Source: Rhodoferax sp. OV413
GTDB taxonomy: Bacteria; Pseudomonadota; Gammaproteobacteria; Burkholderiales; Burkholderiaceae_C
DNA length: 64,000 bases
NCBI GenBank assembly: GCA_945861785.1
Contig: CAMAWD010000012.1
Coordinates: 1 to 64,000, forward strand
Direction of reading: 5' to 3'
Below the pieces are notes generated by a model. The model was not told the origin of the DNA, ran no database searches, and worked only from the letters and a program-made list of their open reading frames with translations. Below, in pieces: positions 29,052 to 37,420 of this stretch (within the stretch, counting starts at the first letter, position 1; each line of letters opens with the position of its first letter). Both the position numbers and the translations under genes were made by a program.

Positions 29052-29831
29052 TCAGGACGGGATCAAAGCCAGCACGCGCAGCGGGCTGCCTGAGCCGCCC
29101 TTGATCTTGAGCGGCGCCGACACGATCATGGCGCCGGTGACCGGCAGCTGGTCGAGGTTCTTCAGGCACTGCAGACCGAACTTGTTGGCACCGTGCATCA
29201 GCGTGTGGCAAGGGTAGGCGACAGGCCAGGCATAGGACTGCCCGGCATCGGTATTGATGGTCTCGACCGCGAAGCCGTGCACATTGCGCCCGACCAGGAA
29301 CTCCACCGCCGCCTGCGTCGGGCCTGGGGTGTGGGCGCCGTCTTCCTTCATGTTGGTATAGGAAGCAGGGTCGGAGATGCGCTTGGACCAGTCGGTGCGG
29401 AATGCGACCCAGGCCCCTGCGGGGATGCGGCCGTGTTTCGCCTCCCAGGCCTCCAGGTGCTCGACCGTCAACAACCAATCCGGGTTGTTCGCCACCTCGG
29501 CGCTGGCATCGACCACCACCACGGGGGCAAGGAAGTTGCGGCTGTCGATGGTGTCCACCGTGTTGTTCGCGTGGTCCTTGCCCGAGATCCAGTGCGCCGG
29601 CGCGTCAAAGTGGGTGCCGGTGTGTTCGCCGCAGGTGAAGTTGTTCCAGTACCAGCCCGGGCCGGCCTCGTCGTACTTGGAGATACGCTCCATCTTGAAG
29701 GGCGCGACCTGGCCAAACTGTGGCGGCAGCACCAGCGGCGGAAAATCTTCCGACAGGGTCTGGGTGAGGTCCACCACGCGGATGGTGCCGGCAGCCAGTT
29801 CGGCGGCGAACGAGGCGAGTACGTTGCTCAT
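29052..29831 (-). CDS. Cyclase-family metal-dependent hydrolase (kynurenine formamidase-like)
   Basis: This 259-residue protein has the family motif EHTGTHFDAPAH (HxGTHxDxPxH), which binds the metal, and a late ETINTDAG segment. Relatives hydrolyse N-formylkynurenine, isatin or lactams. Being the first gene of the iorAB transcription unit, it may act on an indole-ring or aryl-derived compound, but this is an inference. AGGAG precedes the ATG. Confidence 0.85.
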   Translation of the reverse strand: MSNVLASFAAELAAGTIRVVDLTQTLSEDFPPLVLPPQFGQVAPFKMERISKYDEAGPGWYWNNFTCGEHTGTHFDAPAHWISGKDHANNTVDTIDSRNFLAPVVVVDASAEVANNPDWLLTVEHLEAWEAKHGRIPAGAWVAFRTDWSKRISDPASYTNMKEDGAHTPGPTQAAVEFLVGRNVHGFAVETINTDAGQSYAWPVAYPCHTLMHGANKFGLQCLKNLDQLPVTGAMIVSAPLKIKGGSGSPLRVLALIPS

Positions 29832-29872
29832 GGAATGCTCCTGAAGGAATAATTGGGGGGAATGTTGACGCG

Positions 29873-30115
29873 GGTCTACAGTCTAGCCTTGTCCGCGCAC
29901 TGGCGGCCGCGTTTCGCACACACTGCGACACATCGCCTCTGCGTTATGTGCGCGGCGTGCGCCTGGACCAGGTTCGCGCAGCATTGCAGCGCGCGGCCCA
30001 GGAAGGCAGCAAGGCTTCTGTGACCGACCTGGCGCTGCAACACGGTTTCATCCACTTGGGTCGGTTTGCCGCCTACTACAGGCAACGTTTCGGCTGTTCG
30101 CCATCGGCCACCCTA
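29873..30115 (+). pseudogene. AraC-family regulator C-terminal remnant
   Basis: The frame reads SSLVRALAAAFRTHCDTSP, then LRYVRGVRLDQVRAALQRA, then VTDLALQHGFIHLGRFAAYY and RQRFGCSP. These are both helix-turn-helix units of an AraC-family DNA-binding domain. There is no start codon with a sensor domain; the upstream side ends at the cyclase promoter. It is divergent from the iorAB unit, the usual place for its regulator. Confidence 0.65.
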
Positions 30116-30216
30116 TCGCCCTGGTCACCGGCGCCTCCTGCGGCATAGGCCAGGCCCTGGCGCACCAGCAGTTGCCTGGTGCGCAACTGCTGGCGGGTCG
30201 ATCCGGGAGCGGTGTC
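30112..30216 (+). pseudogene. Short-chain dehydrogenase N-terminal fragment
   Basis: Directly after the AraC remnant, in another frame, the sequence reads IALVTGASCGIGQALA, which is the TGxxxGIG nucleotide-binding motif of the SDR family. AQLLAGRSGS then follows where a second beta strand is expected. It ends at the stop of psd on the other strand. No more of the gene is present. Confidence 0.5.
30165..30193. other. Perfect 11-bp stem-loop downstream of psd
   Basis: CCAGCAGTTGC at 30165-30175 is exactly repeated in reverse complement at 30183-30193 with a 7-base loop. It lies 22 bases beyond the psd stop, inside the SDR remnant. There is no T-run on either side, so it is not a standard intrinsic terminator. 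Confidence 0.5.
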
Positions 30217-31069
30217 AGCCCGGGGCGTTGCGTTCGGCCATCGGTTCGCCCAGACGCACCCCGCCCGCGGGTTGCCAGGCCGGGTTGAACGTGGTCCCGC
30301 CCTCCGGGAACAACACCACCACCGTCGAGCCCAAAAGAAAGCGCCCCATCTCCTGCCCCTGCGCCAGCTCGACCGGATTTTGGTCGTAGCACCAGTCGCG
30401 CAGCTTGCCCGCACGCGGCGGGTTCACCACCCCATGCCATGGGGTGGCCATGCTGCCGACAACCGTGGCGCCCACCAGCACCATCACAAAGGGTCCGCGC
30501 GGCGACTCGAACACACACACCACGCGCTCGTTGCGCGCGAACAGGCCGGGCACACCACGCGCCGTGGTCGGATTGACCGAGAACAGGGCGCCCGGCACAT
30601 AGAGCATGCGCGTGAGCCGCCCGGCACATGGCATGTGGATGCGGTGGTAGTCGCGCGGGCTCAGGTAGATGGTCGCAAACGCGCCGTCCTCAAAACGCGC
30701 CGCCAGCCCCGCGTCACCACCCACCAGGGCGGTGGTGGAATAGTGGTGGCCCTTGGCCTGGAAGATCTGGTCGCGCTCGATGCGGCCGAACTGGCTGATC
30801 GCACCGTCCACCGGGCAGACCAGATCGGCACGCGCGAGCGGCCGTGCGCCGACCTTGAGTGCGCGGGTAAAGAACTCGTTGAAAGTGGCGTAGTTGCGGA
30901 TGTCCGGGTCGGCTGCCTCGGCCATGTTGACCTTGTAGCGGCGCACGAACCAGGCGATAAGCCGCGTGGTGAGCGGGCCGCCCCGGGTGGACGCCACCAA
31001 CCCCGCAAAGCGGGTCAGGGCCTGCTTGGGCAGGAGGTATTGGGGCAGTACGGCAAGGCGGTCGGACAC
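30215..31069 (-). CDS. psd: Phosphatidylserine decarboxylase proenzyme
   Basis: This 284-residue membrane-associated enzyme makes phosphatidylethanolamine. The self-cleavage motif LGST is at 246-249, so Ser248 becomes the pyruvoyl group. The family stretches GAISQFGRI, YHRIHMPCAGRL and MVLVGATVVGSM are present. The start is GTG (VSDRLAVLP), which gives the family's usual length; longer in-frame starts run into the upstream intergenic region. Confidence 0.92.
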   Translation of the reverse strand: MSDRLAVLPQYLLPKQALTRFAGLVASTRGGPLTTRLIAWFVRRYKVNMAEAADPDIRNYATFNEFFTRALKVGARPLARADLVCPVDGAISQFGRIERDQIFQAKGHHYSTTALVGGDAGLAARFEDGAFATIYLSPRDYHRIHMPCAGRLTRMLYVPGALFSVNPTTARGVPGLFARNERVVCVFESPRGPFVMVLVGATVVGSMATPWHGVVNPPRAGKLRDWCYDQNPVELAQGQEMGRFLLGSTVVVLFPEGGTTFNPAWQPAGGVRLGEPMAERNAPG

Positions 31070-31152
31070 AGTGGACGCCCCCGCGGCAGGGGGCTTGGCG
31101 AAATGGTGCGGGATTATATCGGCCACCCCCGGGGAGACCTGACAATCGCCCC

Positions 31153-31347
31153 ATGGCCACCAGCACCAACCGCATTCCCCCGATCCAGTGCCTGTTGACC
31201 TTCGAGGCGCTGGCGCGCCTGTTCGACCGCGCGGTGCCCAGCCCGCACGCCCACTACCTGTGCTGGCGCACCGGGGTGATGGACCGCTGGGAATGCGCGG
31301 CGTTTGTGCAGTGGCTGCAAAAAAGTATCGGGGCCACCGCTCAGTAG
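31153..31347 (+). pseudogene. LysR-family regulator remnant with a large internal deletion
   Basis: This 64-codon frame begins TNRIPPIQCLLTFEALARL, like the N-terminus of GcvA-type LysR regulators, and then jumps to SPHAHYLCWRTGVMDRWECA and AFVQWLQKSI, like the C-terminus of the same family. About 230 residues between them are missing, with the frame kept. It cannot bind DNA as a LysR protein. It may still be translated as a short peptide. Confidence 0.65.
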
Positions 31348-31787
31348 TTCCAGCTGTGGGTTTCTCCGCGTGCCTGGCAACACCAGGCGAACAGTGCGTC
31401 GTACATGACCATGCCATGGCGCAGCATCTCGTGGTCGTCGCTGAAGTTGCGCGACAGGCCGAGCGAGATCGCCAGCAGGCCGGCGCATTGCGGGGCCAGG
31501 TCGAGCCGGTCGGTGTCTGCGCCGCGCACGATCACTGCGAGATCCCGCAAGGACGGATTGGTGAGCGCGTATTTGTCCAGCATGGTGTCGAAGCTGCAGA
31601 GTTCGCCCACATGTGTGAGCTCCACGCCGGGCACGTCATACGGAATGGCGCCGGTTTTGCGTGCGGTTTCCAGCACCTGGTCTGGCGCAACGAACAGGAA
31701 CTCCGGCTGCTCGTCGATGAACCGCGCCACCAGCCAGGGGCAGGCGATGCGGTCGATCTTGGGGCGTTCGCGGGTGACCCATTTCAT
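31341..31787 (-). CDS. ChrB C-terminal-domain protein
   Basis: This 148-residue protein aligns with the second half of ChrB: KIDRIACPWLVARFID, PGVELTHVGELCSFDTML and a closing LSRNFSDDHEMLRHG. It is the last gene of the chromate operon and overlaps the rhodanese gene by four bases. It may be a cytosolic sensor or accessory factor of chromate resistance; the activity is not known from sequence. Confidence 0.82.
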   Translation of the reverse strand: MKWVTRERPKIDRIACPWLVARFIDEQPEFLFVAPDQVLETARKTGAIPYDVPGVELTHVGELCSFDTMLDKYALTNPSLRDLAVIVRGADTDRLDLAPQCAGLLAISLGLSRNFSDDHEMLRHGMVMYDALFAWCCQARGETHSWNY

Positions 31788-32122
31788 GCTGCTTCTCCCT
31801 TGTCCACAAGGGGTAATCCCGCCGCCTGCCAGGCGTCGATGCCACCGCGCAGGAAACGCGCCTTCAGGCCCAGCGCACGCAACCGCAAGGCGGCGCTGCG
31901 ACTGACCTCGTGGCCGTACACGCAATACACCACGTAGTCTTTGGCTGGATCCAACACCTGCGCCCAGTCCTCGACGTGGGCCGGATCCCGCCATACGGCA
32001 GTGGGCAACATGTGGGCCGACTTGCCGAATGCCGGTGGTCGCCGGACGTCGATGAGGCATGCTGCGGCGATGTCCGCCTGGTCTGCGCCAAAAGGCTCGC
32101 TCGGGTCATCTGGTGTGGTCAC
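31784..32122 (-). CDS. Rhodanese-like protein of the chromate operon
   Basis: This 112-residue single rhodanese domain has the active-site loop VVYCVYGHEVSR with the catalytic cysteine and a late RFLRGGIDAWQAAG. The start is GTG with GAGGAG upstream. It lies between chrA and the ChrB-domain gene. Such domains transfer sulfur or act as redox partners; a role in chromate or sulfate handling is an inference. Confidence 0.8.
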   Translation of the reverse strand: MTTPDDPSEPFGADQADIAAACLIDVRRPPAFGKSAHMLPTAVWRDPAHVEDWAQVLDPAKDYVVYCVYGHEVSRSAALRLRALGLKARFLRGGIDAWQAAGLPLVDKGEAA

Positions 32123-32148
32123 TGGTGGTCTCCTCGTGGTGTGGTGGT

Positions 32149-33498
32149 TCAGAAGGTGGCCGTGGCCGCAAGCCCCGCCAGCGCACAGGCTGCCAGCAGG
32201 GGCATGACACCCACCTTGTAACGAAAAAGCGCGATGCCGGCGGCCAGTGTGATCACAGCCGACACTGCGTCGAAACGTCCGGAAAACCCTTGCGGCCACC
32301 ACACGTGGTAGGCAAAAAACAGCGCCAGATTCAGGATCACGCCCACCACCGCCGCCGTGATGGCGGTCAGCGGCGCGGTGAACTTGAGGTTGCCGTGCGT
32401 GGTTTCGATCAGCGGGCCACCGGCCAGAATGAAGATGAACGAGGGCAGGAAGGTGAAGAAAGTGACCACCGTGGCGGCCAGCGCGCCACCCAGGAACAGC
32501 GCGTCCGGCCCCAGAATCTGCTTGAGCCATCCGCCGACAAAACCCACAAATGCCACCACCATGATCAGAGGCCCGGGCGTGGTCTCACCGAGTGCGAGGC
32601 CGTCGATCATCTGGGTCGCCGAGAGCCACTGCTGTTGCTCCACCGCGCCCTGGAACACATAGGGCAGCACTGCATAGGCGCCGCCGAAGGTCAGCAATGC
32701 CGCCTTGGTGAAAAACCAGCCCATCTGCGTCAGTGTGCCCTGCAGACCTGCAGTGGCCACCAGCACCACCATGGCCAGGCCCCACAGGCCCAGTCCCACC
32801 AGCAAGACCTTCACCAGATGGCTGCGGGAAAAGAGTGCGTGTGAGGGTGTCGGGGTGTCGTCGTCGATGACCGCCGGGCCGTAGGTGGAGAGCTTGCCGC
32901 CGTGGCCACCACCCACGACGAACAGATCGGGCCGAAAGCGCCCGCCCGCCATGCCGATCACGGCCGCCGCCAGCACGATGAGCGGAAACGGCAGTTGCAA
33001 CGCGAAGATGGCCAGGAATGCCGCCACCGCAATGGCCCACATCCAGGCGTTGCGCAGGGCCCGGCTGCCAATGCGGTGGGCAGCGTGCAGCACCAGCGCC
33101 GTGACGGCCGGCTTGATGCCATAAAAGATACCGGCCACCAGCGGCAGTTGCCCGAACGCCATGTAGATCCAGGACAGCGCAACCAGAATGAACAACGACG
33201 GCAGCACAAACAGCCCGCCCGCCACGATGCCGCCCCAGCTGCGGTGCATCAGCCAGCCGATGTAGGTGGCCAGTTGCTGCGCCTCCGGCCCGGGCAGCAC
33301 CATGCAGTAGTTCAGCGCATGCAGAAAACGCTTTTCGCTGATCCAACGCTTTTGTTCGACCAGCTCGGTGTGCATGATCGCGATCTGACCGGCAGGGCCG
33401 CCGAAACTGATGAAACCCAGGCGCAGCCAGAAGCGAAATGCCTCGGCGAAAGAAACTGGCGCGGGACGTTGTGTGGGTGACGGGGGCGGGGTGGTCAT
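32149..33498 (-). CDS. chrA: Chromate transporter ChrA
   Basis: This 449-residue membrane protein has two homologous CHR halves, with GFISFGGPAGQIA in the first and LLTFGGAYAVLPYV in the second, and about ten hydrophobic segments. It exports chromate. It overlaps chrB by four bases and is followed by the rhodanese gene after 26 bases. Confidence 0.93.
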   Translation of the reverse strand: MTTPPPSPTQRPAPVSFAEAFRFWLRLGFISFGGPAGQIAIMHTELVEQKRWISEKRFLHALNYCMVLPGPEAQQLATYIGWLMHRSWGGIVAGGLFVLPSLFILVALSWIYMAFGQLPLVAGIFYGIKPAVTALVLHAAHRIGSRALRNAWMWAIAVAAFLAIFALQLPFPLIVLAAAVIGMAGGRFRPDLFVVGGGHGGKLSTYGPAVIDDDTPTPSHALFSRSHLVKVLLVGLGLWGLAMVVLVATAGLQGTLTQMGWFFTKAALLTFGGAYAVLPYVFQGAVEQQQWLSATQMIDGLALGETTPGPLIMVVAFVGFVGGWLKQILGPDALFLGGALAATVVTFFTFLPSFIFILAGGPLIETTHGNLKFTAPLTAITAAVVGVILNLALFFAYHVWWPQGFSGRFDAVSAVITLAAGIALFRYKVGVMPLLAACALAGLAATATF

Positions 33499-34442
33499 CG
33501 GGGCGTTCCTGGTGTGGTGGGTGCCGGCAAGGCATACAAGGCGTCGAAGATGGCGCCTGCCGCGTGGGCCAGTTGGTCGTCATCGGTATGCACTTCGCGC
33601 AGGCCGGCCAGCACGGCTTCGAGGCCGGCGGCTTGTGCCACCGGAATGCCGCCTGCGTCGAGGTAGTGCACGGTGGTTGCTATCGCCTGCAGGGCCGGGT
33701 CTGCGTCGAGCCCAAAACTGGCCAGCAGCACTTCAAAGGTCACACGTTGCCCCACATGGGTGAAACGCGCGCCGTCGAAGTCGAACCCGATCGCGCCACG
33801 CGGCAATTGCAGCGTGTCGTCGAGCCAGGCAAAACGCGCGCCGGGATCTATGAAACGCCGGATCAGCCAGGCGCAGGCCAGCCGGTCGACCCAGGGCCGG
33901 GCCCGCGTGGCCCAACATTTGCGCTGAAAACCGGTGCGTTTGAGCAGCGGCAAAGCGGCCTCCACCGCCTGCGGCTCGCCGCGCGAAAAATGCGTATCGA
34001 CCGCGTGCCGCAACTGGGCCAGTTCCGCCTGCGCCTGCGCGCTGGCCGCACCCGGGTAGTAGTCGATGCGCTGCAGGGCTGCCAGCGCGTCACCCACCTG
34101 GCGCGCGCGCCGGCGCGACTCGGTTTCGCGCAGCTGAGGCAACTCTGCCAGCAAGGACCGCGCGCCTTCCTGCCAGGCCACAAACGCCGCACTGCGGTCG
34201 AATTGGGCCAGCAAGTCCAGCTCCTGCGCGGTGTCGCGCGGCGCCAGCGCCAGCACCGACGCGGCACCGCCGTGCTGGCGAACCTCCTGCGCCAGCGCGT
34301 CGAGCTCCGGCGCATGGGCAATTGGCAACACATAGGCACCATCACGCAATGCCACACAGCCCAAGGCCTTGAGCGCGCGCCAGACCCGCAAGCGGACGGC
34401 GCTGGGCTGGGTTGGCAAGGTGGTGATGAGAATGGCGAACAT
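33495..34442 (-). CDS. chrB: Chromate resistance regulator ChrB
   Basis: This 315-residue protein is the full-length ChrB. Its N-terminal half (VRLRVWRALKALGCVALRDG) and its C-terminal half (PWVDRLACAWLIRRFIDPGA, GARFTHVGQRVTFE) are both present. ChrB acts as a chromate-sensing regulator of chr operons. It is the first gene of the unit, after an AT-rich promoter region. Confidence 0.9.
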   Translation of the reverse strand: MFAILITTLPTQPSAVRLRVWRALKALGCVALRDGAYVLPIAHAPELDALAQEVRQHGGAASVLALAPRDTAQELDLLAQFDRSAAFVAWQEGARSLLAELPQLRETESRRRARQVGDALAALQRIDYYPGAASAQAQAELAQLRHAVDTHFSRGEPQAVEAALPLLKRTGFQRKCWATRARPWVDRLACAWLIRRFIDPGARFAWLDDTLQLPRGAIGFDFDGARFTHVGQRVTFEVLLASFGLDADPALQAIATTVHYLDAGGIPVAQAAGLEAVLAGLREVHTDDDQLAHAAGAIFDALYALPAPTTPGTPR

Positions 34443-34520
34443 TGGATGCCGTATGAATCAGTTATTTCTTTAATTGATTTAACTATTACATAAATTTTCC
34501 ACGAAGACAAGCCCCGGCCA
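34443..34520 (-). promoter_or_regulatory. AT-rich promoter region of the chr operon
   Basis: The 75 bases upstream of chrB are much richer in A and T than the rest of the window, with several TATTAC/TAAATT-like hexamers at about 34470-34500. A partial inverted repeat, AATCA at about 34455 with TGATT at about 34475, may be an operator. No exact -10/-35 pair can be named with confidence. Confidence 0.4.
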
Positions 34521-34561
34521 TGCCGGCGCGTTGACGTTGACATCCGGGCGACGCGGGCGAC

Positions 34562-34580
34562 GGGGTCAGGTCTTGTATTC
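34562..34580 (+). repeat. Single copy of the GGGGTCAGGTCTTGTATT repeat
   Basis: This 18-base sequence matches the repeat units at 63054-63274. It lies between the chr promoter and the GlcD-like gene. Similar motifs flank REP-associated tyrosine transposases in many proteobacteria, from memory. No transposase gene is next to it. Confidence 0.6.
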
Positions 34581-34664
34581 ACGCATGGCTGAAATATTCT
34601 TCAAGCCGCAACGCGCACCTTGGGCTACAGTGACCGACATCTCCTGCACGGCGAGCCGACCCCC

Positions 34665-36176
34665 ATGAATGCACCCGTTACCCCCACCCATGCCGACCAA
34701 CTCGCCCGTGCCGCGCGCCAGTCCGAGGTGGTGCGGGCGCTGCAATTGGTGTTGCCGGCCCACGCACTGCTGTGGAACCGCGAAGACACCACCGCCTATG
34801 AGTGTGATGGCCTGACGGCCTACCGCCAGCGGCCACTGGTGGTGGCGCTGCCCGAGACCGAGGCGCAGGTCCGCGCCGTGCTGCAGACCTGCCACCGTTT
34901 GAAGGTGCCGGTGGTCGCCCGCGGCGCCGGCACCGGCCTGTCCGGTGGCGCCATGCCGCATGCCCTGGGCGTGACACTGAGCCTGGCCAAGTTCAACAAG
35001 ATCCTGCGTATGGACGCGGCCAGCCGCACCGCGCTGGTTCAGTGCGGCGTGCGCAACCTGGCCATCAGTGAAGCGGCCGCGCCACTGGGCCTGTACTACG
35101 CGCCCGACCCGTCCAGCCAGATCGCGTGCACCATTGGCGGCAACGTGGCAGAGAACTCCGGCGGTGTGCATTGCCTTAAATACGGGCTGACGCTGCACAA
35201 CGTGCTCAAGGTGCGCGGGTTCACCATCAGCGGCGAACCGGTCGAGTTCGGCTCCACCGCACTCGACAGCCCGGGGCTGGACCTGCTGCCAGTGATCGTG
35301 GGTTCGGAAGGCATGCTGGCGGTGACCATCGAGGTCACCGTCAAGCTGGTGCCCAAACCGCAACTGGCACGCTGCATCATGGCCAGCTTCGACGACATCC
35401 GAAAGGCCGGTGATGCGGTGGCCGCCGTGATCGCGGCCGGCATCATCCCGGCCGGGCTGGAAATGATGGACAAACCCATGACCGCTGCCGTCGAGGACTA
35501 CGTGCACGCCGGTTACGACCTGAGCGCCGAGGCCATTTTGCTGTGCGAAAGTGATGGCACACCCGAAGAGGTCGAAGAAGAGATCGGTCGCATGTGCGAG
35601 GTGCTGACAGCGCATGGCGCAACGGCCACTGCGGTCAGCCGCGACGAGGCCGAACGCCTGCGCTTCTGGAGCGGGCGCAAGAACGCATTTCCGGCCAGCG
35701 GGCGCATCAGCCCCGACTACATGTGCATGGACTCCACCATCCCGCGCAAGCGCCTGGCCGACATCCTGCTGGCGATCCAGCAGATGGAGAAAAAGTACCA
35801 GTTGCGCTGCGCCAACGTGTTCCACGCGGGCGACGGCAACCTGCACCCGTTGATCATGTTCGATGCCAACGACCCCGACCAGTTGCGCCGCTGCGAATTG
35901 TTCGGCGCCGAAATCCTGGAAACCAGCGTGGCCATGGGTGGCACGGTCACCGGAGAACACGGCGTGGGTGTGGAAAAACTCAACTCCATGTGTGTGCAGT
36001 TCAGCGCGGCGGAGAACGCGCAGATGCTGGGCGTGAAGCAGGCCTTCGATCCGCTGGCACTGCTCAATCCCGGCAAGGTGATTCCGACCCTGGTGCGCTG
36101 CGCCGAATACGGGCGCGAACTGGTGCGGGGCGGGCAAGCCTCCAACCCGGCATTCGCCGACCTGCCGCGTTTCTGA
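34665..36176 (+). CDS. FAD-linked oxidase subunit GlcD-like
   Basis: This 503-residue flavoprotein has the FAD motif PVVARGAGTGLSGGAMPHAL and CTIGGNVAENSGGVHCLKYG. Near the end it has NVFHAGDGNLHPLIMFD and GEHGVGVEKL. It matches GlcD of glycolate oxidase in length. Partners glcE and glcF are not in the window. The ATG (MNAPVTPTH) is preferred to an upstream TTG. Confidence 0.85.
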   Translation: MNAPVTPTHADQLARAARQSEVVRALQLVLPAHALLWNREDTTAYECDGLTAYRQRPLVVALPETEAQVRAVLQTCHRLKVPVVARGAGTGLSGGAMPHALGVTLSLAKFNKILRMDAASRTALVQCGVRNLAISEAAAPLGLYYAPDPSSQIACTIGGNVAENSGGVHCLKYGLTLHNVLKVRGFTISGEPVEFGSTALDSPGLDLLPVIVGSEGMLAVTIEVTVKLVPKPQLARCIMASFDDIRKAGDAVAAVIAAGIIPAGLEMMDKPMTAAVEDYVHAGYDLSAEAILLCESDGTPEEVEEEIGRMCEVLTAHGATATAVSRDEAERLRFWSGRKNAFPASGRISPDYMCMDSTIPRKRLADILLAIQQMEKKYQLRCANVFHAGDGNLHPLIMFDANDPDQLRRCELFGAEILETSVAMGGTVTGEHGVGVEKLNSMCVQFSAAENAQMLGVKQAFDPLALLNPGKVIPTLVRCAEYGRELVRGGQASNPAFADLPRF

Positions 36177-36222
36177 GCTCCGAACCTGGCGGCCGGCCCA
36201 ATCGACCGCGCACCGCTCTGAA

Positions 36223-36855
36223 TCAGCGCGGCGGTTCCGGTGCCGCAGCCTCACAGGCAGCATCGCCGCAGTGCCCGCAGACCCAACGCCAGCGTGGTTC
36301 GTCCGGGGTGGTGGGCGCTGGCCCGGTACAGCGCAGGACCGCACGCAGCGCCGAGTGCACACGGGTTGCCTGGTCACCCACAAGCACCGAGAACGGCAGG
36401 CCCCGCTCCAGCAACACCGAACGCAGCCGCCCGTCCACCCGCTCGCGGGCATGCGGGCCGTCGCGCTGGATGCCATCGGCCACCCAGGGGATGTCCGTGG
36501 CGGTGAGCAGGTTCACGCGGCAGGCGAGGTGTGCCAGCACGGACTCGTCGTACAGGCTCGCATCACCGAAGACCAGATCGCTGTACACCGCTGTCACCAA
36601 GGCCGTGGTGTCGGCAAGAACCAACGCATGGCGGGCGGCTGCGGCCAGTATCCGGGCGGTTTGCGCACGGGCAATCGCGCGCTGCTCATCAACACGTGGC
36701 GTGCGCCCGTGGGTGTCGCAGAAAACACGCAGGTACTCTGGCACCACGGCCACGTCGTGGCCCGAGGCCGCCAGGGCGGCGCCGAGGTCTTGCGCCAGGC
36801 TGCTCTTGCCAGTACATTCGGCGCCCAGAATGGCAATGATGGTGGGTTCGGACAT
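36223..36855 (-). CDS. NadR-like AAA-type ATPase/kinase
   Basis: This 210-residue protein has a P-loop GAECTGKSS at 10-18 and resembles the ribosylnicotinamide kinase half of NadR. The stretches VVPEYLRVFCDTHGR and ALVLADTTALVTAVY fit that fold. A C-terminal CGHCGDAAC adds three cysteines not usual in the family. The partner transferase domain is absent. It could phosphorylate a nucleoside; that is an inference. Confidence 0.75.
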   Translation of the reverse strand: MSEPTIIAILGAECTGKSSLAQDLGAALAASGHDVAVVPEYLRVFCDTHGRTPRVDEQRAIARAQTARILAAAARHALVLADTTALVTAVYSDLVFGDASLYDESVLAHLACRVNLLTATDIPWVADGIQRDGPHARERVDGRLRSVLLERGLPFSVLVGDQATRVHSALRAVLRCTGPAPTTPDEPRWRWVCGHCGDAACEAAAPEPPR

Positions 36856-36971
36856 GCGCCCAGTGTCTTGCAGTTGTGTTGACGCCGTCAAATGCGGGGG
36901 CACGCGCGCAAGCACCTGCACGACCAGTCCCGAGCCTTGTTGCCCGTTGCTTCAGCAACGAGAATGGCGCC

Positions 36972-37379
36972 ATGACCAAATACTTCGCCGCCTATTTCGC
37001 CACCCTGGTCCTGATGCTGGTCCTTGACCTGTTGTGGCTCGGTGTGATTGCCAAGCCGCTGTACCAGCAGGGAATCGGGCACTTGATGGCCGAACACCCG
37101 AGGGTTGCGGTGGCGCTGGCCTTCTACCTTCTGTATCCAATCGGCCTGGTGTGGTTCGCCGTCTTGCACGGGGGCCTGGCAAGCGACTGGAAAACCGCGG
37201 CGCTCCAGGGCGCGTTGTTCGGCTTTTTTGCCTACGCCACCTACGACCTGACGAACCTCGCCACCTTGCGTGACTGGCCAGTCAGCCTGGCCGCCCTCGA
37301 CACCGCCTGGGGCACCGCGGTGAGCGCGGTTTGCGCGGCTGCCGGACGGCTGGCCCTGGAGGCAGTGTCGACGGCCTGA
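36972..37379 (+). CDS. DUF2177 membrane protein
   Basis: This 135-residue protein has four hydrophobic segments and the family stretch GFFAYATYDLTNLATLRDWP. The function is unknown. The start is ATG at the first hydrophobic segment (MTKYFAAYFATL). It is divergent from the NadR-like gene. Confidence 0.82.
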   Translation: MTKYFAAYFATLVLMLVLDLLWLGVIAKPLYQQGIGHLMAEHPRVAVALAFYLLYPIGLVWFAVLHGGLASDWKTAALQGALFGFFAYATYDLTNLATLRDWPVSLAALDTAWGTAVSAVCAAAGRLALEAVSTA

Positions 37380-37420
37380 GCCCGGTCGGGGCACCCGGCA
37401 GACGCAGCGCAGTCGGGCCC

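Noticed and set aside
29948-30148. Intact small regulator gene
   Set aside because: The frame starts at an internal GTG in the middle of an AraC helix and lacks the rest of the family; it is part of a remnant.
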